Source of the DNA: Lachnospiraceae bacterium
Lineage (GTDB): Bacteria > Bacillota > Clostridia > Lachnospirales > Lachnospiraceae
Reading direction: 5' to 3'
DNA length: 34,589 nucleotides
Assembly (NCBI GenBank): GCA_024687655.1
Contig: JAILEN010000170.1
Coordinates: 1 to 34,589 of the forward strand
A program made the translations under genes and the position numbers. Below are positions 1 through 8,500 of this stretch, in pieces. The notes beneath the pieces were generated by a model, which searched no databases, was not told the DNA's origin, and saw nothing but the letters and a program-made list of their open reading frames with translations. Positions within the stretch are counted from its first letter, which is position 1. The number at the start of each line of letters is the position of its first letter.

Positions 1-59
1 GGGGACAGACTGTAAATCTGCTGCATCTTGCTTCGGTGGTTCGAATCCACCACCACCCA
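1..59 (+). tRNA. tRNA-Tyr (GUA), 5'-truncated by window edge
   Basis: The segment starts inside the tRNA. The anticodon loop reads CTGTAAA (anticodon GTA, tyrosine), followed by a variable region of the long class II type, as expected for bacterial tRNA-Tyr. The T arm is GGTGG (35-39), loop TTCGAAT, CCACC (47-51). The acceptor 3' strand is 52-58 with discriminator A at 59. No CCA is encoded, so the end must be added by a nucleotidyltransferase. The D arm and acceptor 5' strand lie outside the window. Confidence 0.93.
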
Positions 60-65
60 TTAAGT

Positions 66-138
<73 letters not shown>

Positions 139-147
139 GAACAAAGA

Positions 148-178
148 CTCTGTGACCTGAAGTGTCACAGGGTTTTTT
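148..178 (+). terminator. Intrinsic terminator of the tRNA operon
   Basis: The stem CTCTGTGAC (148-156) pairs with GTCACAGGG (164-172) with one G-T wobble, a 7-base loop, then a run of T. It ends the tRNA transcript ahead of the reductase gene. Confidence 0.88.
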
Positions 179-206
179 CATATAGGAAAAAGAATGGAGG
201 GGTTGT

Positions 207-1232
207 ATGAAGAATATAACATTGGGAAGGACTGATATCACTGTTCCGCAGAATGGCTTTGGGGCGCTGCCCATACAGAGGGTTCCCATGGATGAGGCGG
301 TTCAGATACTCAGGAGAGCCTATGACGGTGGCATGAGGTTTTTTGACACTGCCAGAGCATACAGTGACAGTGAAGAAAAGCTGGGTGAGGCTTTCGGTAC
401 AGGATATATCGATCGAAAGGATATCATCATTGCTACCAAGACTCCCGCCAAGACGCCGGAAGACTTTTGGAAGGACCTGGATACTTCCCTTGAGAAATTA
501 AAAACCGACTATATCGATATATACCAGTTCCATCTCATGGGCGAATGCTGGAAGCCCGGCCAGGAAAACGGTATGTATGAGTGCATGGTAGAGGCAAAAA
601 AGCAGGGCAAGATCCGGCATATTGGCGGGACGGCCCATAAAATTGGCGTGGCCAGGGAGATCGCCGAGAGCGGATTATATGAGACTCTGCAGTATCCCAT
701 GAGTTATCTTGCAGATGACAGGGAAAAGGAGCTGATAGAGATCTGTCAAAAGAATAATGTAGGGTTTATCTGCATGAAGGCTCTTGCTGGCGGATTGATA
801 ACGAATTCCCGTGCTGCCATGGCGTTTATGTATCAGTATGACGGGCTCATTCCCATCTGGGGAATACAGAGGGAAAGTGAGCTGGATGAGTGGCTTTCAT
901 TTATGGATGATACTCCTGAGATGGATGGAGAGATCAGGGAGTTTATCGAGGCCGAGAGACAGGAGCTGACGGGAGATTTTTGCAGAGGATGCGGGTATTG
1001 CATGCCCTGTACCGTAGACATTCAGATCAATCAGTGCAATCGTATGTCGCTGATGCTCAGACGCGCTCCCAGCGAGGGGTGGCTAAGTGAGTACTGGCAG
1101 GGTGAGATGGAAAAGATCAATGATTGCATTGAATGTAAAGCCTGCATTCCCAAATGCCCCTACAGTCTGGACATCCCTACTTTGCTGAAAAAGAACTACG
1201 CCGACTACCAGGAAGTCCTTGCATCACAATAG
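207..1232 (+). CDS. Aldo/keto reductase with C-terminal 4Fe-4S cluster domain
   Basis: A cytoplasmic NAD(P)H-dependent oxidoreductase of 341 residues; the substrate cannot be read from sequence. The N-terminal three quarters form the AKR (beta/alpha)8 barrel. DTARAY carries the likely catalytic Asp47 and Tyr52, with Lys78 in IIATKTP and His109 in YQFH completing the tetrad. The C-terminus holds two cysteine clusters, C259-C262-C265-C268 (CRGCGYCMPC) and C307-C310-C313-C317 (CIECKACIPKCP). This is the ferredoxin-like extension of a clostridial AKR subgroup and suggests electrons may pass through iron-sulfur centres. The ATG at 207 follows GGAGGGG (196-202). No clear promoter was found, so it may be read through from the tRNA terminator or have a weak promoter. 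Its stop abuts a transposase remnant, but the protein looks full length. Confidence 0.93.
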   Translation: MKNITLGRTDITVPQNGFGALPIQRVPMDEAVQILRRAYDGGMRFFDTARAYSDSEEKLGEAFGTGYIDRKDIIIATKTPAKTPEDFWKDLDTSLEKLKTDYIDIYQFHLMGECWKPGQENGMYECMVEAKKQGKIRHIGGTAHKIGVAREIAESGLYETLQYPMSYLADDREKELIEICQKNNVGFICMKALAGGLITNSRAAMAFMYQYDGLIPIWGIQRESELDEWLSFMDDTPEMDGEIREFIEAERQELTGDFCRGCGYCMPCTVDIQINQCNRMSLMLRRAPSEGWLSEYWQGEMEKINDCIECKACIPKCPYSLDIPTLLKKNYADYQEVLASQ

Positions 1233-1238
1233 ATTTCT

Positions 1239-1844
1239 CTTAGGGGTTTATTGTATTTTGACAGGTGTATAAGTGGATATCTGGAAAAAAGGGATCTGAA
1301 AGCAAAATTGCGCAAAAAGGCTATTGTAAAAATACCTGCACCAGACTATTATGTATTATATAACGGAGATGCGGATGCGCCGGAGAGACAGGAACTTCAT
1401 CTTTCGGATGCTTTTCTGACTCCTTCGCCGGGATATGAGTGGACAGCTAAGTTTATTAACATCAATGCCGGTAAAAACAAGGAGATCATAGATTCCTGTC
1501 AGCCGCTTAAAGGGTATTCAGAGCTGATCGGATACATGAGAGAGTGCGTGGAAAATGGCATGAGCAGCGAAGAGGCCGCAGATGAGGCAATTGACTGGTG
1601 TATCTCAAAAGGGTATTTAAAAGACTATCTCCTTCAGAGAAGAGGGGAGGCGAAGCTTATGTTGTTAAATTTTGATGAAAATGATTATAAGCATGCTCTT
1701 GAGATTGAAAGAGAAGAGGGCAGAGAGGAAGGCAGAGAAGAAGGGCTGGAGCAAGGCAGGGAGGAACGTGAAAAACTCGAGGCAGAAAATAAAAAGCTGA
1801 GAGAGGAAGTTGAGCGTCTCAGAGTTGCTGTGGGCACAGCATAG
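1239..1844 (+). pseudogene. 5'-truncated PD-(D/E)XK (Rpn/PDDEXK_2-type) transposase remnant
   Basis: The readable frame (TTG at 1251, 197 residues) matches the C-terminal two thirds of the Rpn/PDDEXK_2 recombination-promoting nuclease family. It has a KIPAPDYYVLYNGD-like strand, the helical EEAADEAIDWCISKGYLKDYL segment, and a Glu/Arg/Gly repeat tail (EGREEGREEG) ending in a coiled coil. In-frame family-like sequence (LRGLLYF) continues upstream of the TTG to about 1239, within a few bases of the reductase stop. The N-terminal part, which holds the nuclease catalytic residues (about 100 or more residues), is absent. No ribosome binding site precedes the TTG. I read it as a deletion remnant; a small expressed protein from TTG is possible but unlikely to be a nuclease. 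A strong terminator follows. Base use looks more AT-rich than the reductase. Confidence 0.8.
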
Positions 1845-1872
1845 TGGAATGCTAAAGAACATGTAATTGATA

Positions 1873-1905
1873 AACCGACAGAAAGCAATTTCTGCCGGTT
1901 TTTTT
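1873..1905 (+). terminator. Intrinsic terminator after the transposase remnant
   Basis: AACCGACAGAAA (1873-1884) pairs with TTTCTGCCGGTT (1889-1900) with a single A-C mismatch across a GCAA (GNRA) tetraloop, followed by a T tract to 1905. It isolates the reductase/remnant transcript from hicBA. Confidence 0.92.
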
Positions 1906-2017
1906 GCGGAAAATCAAGTTTTTTCAGGGATTCTATTAAGTTTCAGATGTAAGTCACCGATACATGGTTTAGAGGTGTGAAATCTGCTATTTTTGCGTGC
2001 AAAATTATCTGAAAATA

Positions 2018-2026
2018 TGGTATAAT
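2018..2026 (+). promoter_or_regulatory. Extended -10 promoter for hicB-hicA
   Basis: TGGTATAAT gives a consensus -10 (2021-2026) with a TGn extension. The hexamer at -35 spacing (TGCAAA, 1998-2003) is poor, so the extended -10 probably carries recognition. The hicB start lies about 45 bases downstream of the expected transcription start. Confidence 0.7.
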
Positions 2027-2076
2027 TCGATATATATTTGGAATTTTCAGATAGTTTATTTGGCAAAGGAGACAGA

Positions 2077-2289
2077 ATGGAAACAATAATACATATAAGA
2101 TGGGATGAGGAAGCAAAAGTATGGTACGCGGTAAATGATTACATCCCACTGGCACTTGAGTCGGAGTCTTTGGAAGACCTGAGGCGAAGAGTGAAGGAAG
2201 CTATTCCGGAGCTGATCGAGATGAATCATCTTGATGCACCCAAATACATATACTTCATCATGGAGAGCCGCGAGGAGGTATATGTATAG
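2077..2289 (+). CDS. hicB: HicB-type antitoxin (DUF1902-like)
   Basis: A 70-residue protein matching the partial RNase-H-like HicB/DUF1902 fold. It shows the opening beta strand HIRWDEEAKVWYAV, then a strand with the ALES turn, and the helix LEDLRRRVKEAIPELIEMN. In HicBA systems this protein binds and neutralises HicA. The ATG at 2077 is chosen over an upstream in-frame TTG at 2038 because AAAGGAGA (2065-2072) sits just before it and the family begins at this methionine. No separate DNA-binding domain is visible at its short C-terminus, so how the operon is autoregulated is unclear. It precedes and overlaps the toxin gene by one base. Confidence 0.85.
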   Translation: METIIHIRWDEEAKVWYAVNDYIPLALESESLEDLRRRVKEAIPELIEMNHLDAPKYIYFIMESREEVYV

Positions 2290-2483
2290 TGGCTGAATAT
2301 GAGAAAATCGTAAGAGCTAAGCTCAAAGAACAGTCATGTGAGTTTGTTAGAAACGGAAAGGGCGATCATGAGATATGGTACAGCCCAATAACTGATAGAA
2401 GTTTTCCGGTGGATAGCAAGATAAAATCCCGCCATACAGCGAATGCAATAATGAAGCAGGCGGGGATAGATCATAAGTTTTGA
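2289..2483 (+). CDS. hicA: HicA-type mRNA interferase toxin
   Basis: A 64-residue protein of the HicA/YcfA double-stranded-RNA-binding-like fold, which in characterised members cleaves mRNA. The GKGDHEIWY motif carries the expected catalytic histidine (His27). The RHTANAIMKQAGI segment is the C-terminal helix of the family. It starts with GTG at 2289, sharing one base with the hicB stop (TAGTG), which implies translational coupling. The order is antitoxin then toxin, the reverse of the classical hicA-hicB arrangement but common for DUF1902-type pairs. Both genes look intact. The pair sits between a transposase remnant and a very large surface gene, consistent with horizontal acquisition. Confidence 0.88.
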   Translation: MAEYEKIVRAKLKEQSCEFVRNGKGDHEIWYSPITDRSFPVDSKIKSRHTANAIMKQAGIDHKF

Positions 2484-2528
2484 TTATATAGGTGTGTGGT
2501 GAGATAGGCTGAGTATGGAGGAGACCTT

Positions 2529-5500
2529 ATGAAGAAAGTATCATGGATGAAAAGAATAATGGCGGTGGCATTGGCAGTGGCGACGGCTGCCACATCCTGG
2601 TCCATTGACTGGGGCTTCAACTCCATAGTTGCACAAGCTGATCCTTACACGCTGAATAACGGTCAGTCTGTATATCAGGTCTATACTGTCTCAAATGCAT
2701 CCGAAACATTGAATTCTGTTACAGTCAATAACCTTTCGGTGATGGAAGGCGATGCTACTGTCTATATATATTCAGGTACTAATGTTGGAAACTACGATCC
2801 CACTCCGTTAGCACAAGCAACCATTACTTCTCCCAGTGCCACATCAAACATAGCGCTTGCTCCCGCTAATGTTTCCAAAAACCACAACGAAAAAGTAATA
2901 ATAGAGTTCAGGTCCGGTACAAGCGCCACATTTTCGGCTATAACGGGAGCCGGCGAGTGGTTTGATAATGATAAACATTGGGGCGGAAACGGTAGCTTTG
3001 TAGTGTTAAATACAACGCCCTCATCAGGCGGGACCCAGGGAACCATGTTCAGTGCCAATATAGGAATGGCCAAGAACGGTTCCGGTACCGTGGGTATCAC
3101 CCTGGAGGACGGATACAAATCAAGAGCTTCGCTGGTCACCTTTGTAAACGATCATCCAGATGTGGTATCGATACAGGGAAGCGTGTCATCCAACACGTCT
3201 ACAGGCAAGGCCAGTGTGTCCGTAAAAGGTGAGGACACAGGATCTGCCACCATCAGTGCCAAGGTAAGCGGCACCGTGATCGGCAGTACGACAGTTAGGG
3301 TGGCAAATGCTACCGTTACATCCGGGGCAAGCACCTATACCGGAGCTGTCCAGAATGGCATAGGCGTTACTGTCACCGGAGCTAATCCCGGTGAATACAG
3401 CATTTCATATCCCACCAATGTTGATGACCCTGTAGTGGTAACAGGGTCAGGTACACTTACAGGGTATACTCAGAGCCTGGCCTCCGGCATGCAGGCGTTT
3501 AACCTGAATAACACAACTAATCTGACGGGCAATTTCACTCTGGGAGGCAGTGCCGGAAACAGGACGGCTACGGTCAATGGCAACCTGACCGTCACCGACA
3601 GCTCGGGGCACCATGCGACACTTTTATCTTCTGACTATACTATTTCGTCAGTGTCGGATCCCTATTTGGTTACCGTTAGCTCGGAACCAAAGAACAGATA
3701 TGACATAACTATCACGGGAGCGGCACCCAATGTAACCGGTTCATATACATATCATTATGACCTGGATGCTGACGAGGGTGATAAACCCAGCATAACATCG
3801 GCCGTAGATCAGGTGACAGCGGCTGATCTCTATTATGATGCCAGAGATTTGACTTCATCTGTCAAGAGCCAGCTGACGTTTAAAAAGAACGGAAACGTGG
3901 TTAGCATGTCCCGATCTAACTATAGTATAGCCGTATTGAACAGTGCGGGCACCAGACAGGCCATACCTCAAAACCCCGGAACATATAAGGTTCGGATATA
4001 TGGTGCGGGAAGCTATGATTCGTCATCTTATATAGATACGACCATAAGAATTGTTGCAAGACCATTAGGAAATGAAGGCTTTTTATACGATCTGTCGCCA
4101 TCCACATTTACTCATGATGGATCTGTCGGATACAGGGCCGAACCTCAGGTGACAGTGACATATACTAATGGTAACGGTCAGGAGGTGGAAGTTAATTGCA
4201 CCACGAGCTATCAGTCAAACACGGCTCCCGGTACCGGCACGGTGACTATGACCGCCGATGGTACATATTTTAGCGGCACACATTCAGCAAACTTTAGAAT
4301 AAAAGGAGATCTGGCGGCCGCCACGGCTGACCTTAGTATCAATAATCAAGCCGGAACTACTGGCATTTCAAATGGGGCTGATTCCGGGCAGAGCGTGGAT
4401 TATGATGGTACGAGTGTAACTCTGGGGCTGGCGATGTATTGGGGGACCACCGAACTTCATGAAGACACAGATTATACATATACTGTGGCAGGCGTCAATG
4501 GCGCAGTGTCACCTAATGCAGGAACGTACCAGGTAACAGTTACGGGAAAAGGGAACTATAAAGGAACCTTTACTACCACCTACAAGATCAATCCTATAAA
4601 CATTAACAGCGCCGGCTTCTCATTTACACTTAATAATGGGGGAAATGCCACCTTTAATGATGCCAATCAGGTTCCCACAGGAGACGTAAAGAAGAATGGT
4701 ACGACTATAGGTGCGGCCAACTTTACTCTTGATACCGCCGGAAGAACATTTAAGGATGCCGGAACATATACCATTACGGCTACCGGTATAAATAACTATA
4801 CCGGTTCCCGCACGGCCACCTATACCATAAATAAGCTGAGCCTGGCAGATACCAATATCAGCCTGGTGCAGGGCAAGACATATTATTATAAGCGCTCGGG
4901 TAATGATATTGCTGACGGAGATATAGTAGTAACCTATGGCGGACATAATATAGACATAACAAATAAACTGCTAAAGTCATATGATGATAATGTAAATGCC
5001 GGTAATCATACAGCTACATTTACTGTAAAAGAGGATACGGCAAACCTCATACCGGGAACCACCAAAACCCTTGGCTTTACCATTCTACCTGGTGGCGAGG
5101 CTGTTACCATCTATGTGGACGGAACAGAATACGGTACTGCGAACAGGAATGGGTTTGTAGAAAAGAGCAATTTGGTACGCAAAGATTATACCTATAATGG
5201 AACCAGCCAGTTCCCCACGATCCAGGTGTATGACGGCGATGATTTGCTGGATGAGTATGAAGATTATAATGTATCGTCTGCGGATATGACCAACGTGGGT
5301 ACAGGTACAAAAACCATTACTGTTACAGGTGCTGCGAACACTAATTATGCGGGGATCACAGCAAATCTGATCGTCACCATGCAGCCGAAGAGTCTGTCGG
5401 GGTGTAATGTTGAGATTACAAACAATTCTGGCGCGTTCAGGATCCTGGACGGCAATGGCAATGAGCTCACGGTCAATGAAAGTGACAGAACGGTAGATTA

Positions 5501-8500
5501 TAATACCAATGTTGCGGGCGATCAGCAATTCCCAAGTATTAGTGGTACGGCCGGCAGTTATCCTATAAAGGTGACGGGAATCAACAATTACAAGGACTTT
5601 TGTACCGGCGAGATAAACATAGGTACAAACTCCTCAACTCTCACGCCGACCTTTGTGCAGGAGACGGTTGGACATGGATACATGCCTACCAATCCCACAC
5701 GGGCGGATGCTAACACCTCCACCTGGACAGGCGGAAGTGTGCCTTATCTGGGTGACGTGCATGCCGGAGCAAGACCACACATCAAGATAATGAATGGAAA
5801 CACAGATGTAACTGATCACTTTACGGGACCGACCTACACCGCCACCGGTGGCGATGGATTTGCAGTTAACTCTGTGGTAACGGCGACCTTCCATCCCAAC
5901 ACCAGTATGACAGCTCAAAACGGAGGGTATTTTAATGATATTACCGTAGAGTATACCGTTGTACCCATGCCCATGAGCAATACCATAGATAACAGCTATC
6001 TCGACAGCACCAACGATGATCGAGAAAAGGGTCTGTTTTACATAGATACGGGCCGGAATGATGAAACATATGATGTTAATACTGGAACTCACGAGTGGGC
6101 GCCGGTTTATACCTATACGGGAGATCCTCATGATACGATCCCGTATCTGTACTACAATGTAAAAGCATTTAACGAAAAGACTAATGGGTGTATCGACATA
6201 CCTGTTAATGGCGGAAGAACCAGACTGGGGTATACAAGCGGTGCTTACAGCCTTGACCCGACCACGATAACCGACATAACTGATGATCCCGCCACACAGG
6301 CCCTGGAATCCCAAAATGTGGTTGTAACCTTGGGTTCAAGCTTTACCGGATCAGGCAGCCCGACAGCTGTCATCGACAAGATCGTTGCGGTTAAAAAGGG
6401 ATCTATCAATGATATAGTGATAAAAAAAGCAAGTAACGCCACAACGTGTAAATATGGCGTATTGACTAGTAATTATGGCAGCATGCTGTATGGTCTGAGA
6501 GGATCAAATGCTTGCTTTGGAGATACTCCCTACGTGTACAACAAAGATTACGAATACAAACCTATAGGAACGGATATCAACCTGTGCGTCGGCACCCGGA
6601 CATTTACAGCGGGTACTGATTACGAGGTTACTTATAGCAATAATTCCCAAGCCAGCAGAGACGTCACATCAAGTGGTTCTACGGCCATAGCTACCATTAC
6701 TCTAAAGAGTAACAGTGCAAAGAGCATGTTTACGGAGGATACCACTCAAACTCCCATGGTAGTGCATTTTTGCATAGCTCCGGCCCAGCTGACAGCGGAT
6801 ATGATGATCCTTGGGGATGAGGATTTTAAGTATGATAATACCTTACAAACCAATACAGTGACGGTCAGGGTGGATGAGACCAGGGAGCTGCACAGTCCTG
6901 CAGATTATGAAGTAGTGGCCGGCAGCACGGGAACCATCCCGGGAGAATACCGGCTAAAGATAGAGGGTAGAGGAAATTATACCGGAACCGCTTACAAGAG
7001 CTGGTATATATGGGCTGACCTCAGTGACACCCAGAACTTTTCAATGAAGCATGGTAATTATGACCTGACAAACCAGATGCCAATCTACATAAAGCAGGGC
7101 AAAGCGTATCTCGATCAGGACAGGACAAAGGAATTTGATCCGTCAAAAGTAACCATACAGCGTATAGTGACCAGTGGCAGCGTGACTGCGCTGAAACTGC
7201 ATGGCTATCGTGATGACGGGGTTTCAGTCGACAATATATCCCCTGCCTATGGAACCCAGTACAGCGTTACCCCCTCCGGCCTAGAAAGGTTATACAGGAG
7301 TGGCAACTCTAACAGTGGCTGGGGAACCATAACCGTAGGCGCAGTGGACGAAAACGTCTTCAGAAATGACGTGACATATTCAGTCAGACAAAAGGCCAGA
7401 TTCAGTGAGGTGGAGATAACCGGTCTGAATGCAGTATATCCCTATACCGGGTCTGCCATACAGTTACCCGCGGCTCTGACATATAACGGAGAGAGGCTGT
7501 ATGTGGGCAGCGACTATACCATAGTCTCAAATCCCAGCAATGCAGACAGAACCAATGTCACAGGTGAAGAGGTGACTATAAGCTATCAGGCGGCAAATAA
7601 CGGCGGCTTTGAAAACGATGCGTTAAAGGTGTGGCATTTCAGGATAAAGTATGATCTGAAATCTGCCAACGTGACCCTGAAGCGTGGTGGTGAGACATTG
7701 ATATCCACCCCGTATAACGGAAATGAGCAAAAACCGGATGAGGATGATATAACGGTGGTGTGCAGGGGACGGAATCTGACTCAGCTTCAGGATGAGCTGG
7801 GGTTTGATCTTTATGCAGTAGACTGGTCCACAGAAGAGGGCGCATACACCAACGCCGGGACATGGAACGTGGATATAAGGCCGGCTGAAGATGATTATTG
7901 CTACAACAGCGATGGTGATGTAGCCAAGAGTGCCACATACACCATCACTAAGCTTGATATGAACGCTTCGGATGTGACCATGTCTGCCACATTGACTCCG
8001 GCAGAGGCGACCTATGACGGGACTCGTAAGGAGCCTGAAGTCAGCAATGTTACTATGACGGTGACCAGCGGGTCCACGTTTGCACTGACAGCTGCGGACT
8101 ATGATGTTACATATGGTAATACCAATACGAATGCTGGAGAGAATACGGGCGTTGTTACGATCACAGCCAAGCCTAATGGTAACTACAGGGGCTCGTTTAC
8201 AAAGAACTTTACCATACATCCCAAGAATATCTCCGACGGCGATGTAGTAATGACTATATATGAGGCTGATACGATATACGCCGGAGGAAACAGGCTGGTA
8301 CCACGTTTTACCGTATCGTATAATAACAGAAACCTTGGAGAGGATGATTATGATTTTGATCCAAGCGAGGACATCTCGGCGCCGAATGGCTTTATACCGG
8401 ATAAAACCGTAACGCTGACTATCCACGGCAAAGGAAATTATACCGGAGACAAAACGGCAAGCTTTGTAGTACAAAGAACAAATCTAGAGTCGTTGGATGA

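Noticed and set aside
7623-8474. Minus-strand open frames inside the giant surface gene (also 5634-6314 and 10131-10826)
   Set aside because: They are low in recognisable motifs, rich in odd Ile/Gly/His patterns typical of antisense reading, and have no supporting signals. The plus-strand repeat protein explains the region.
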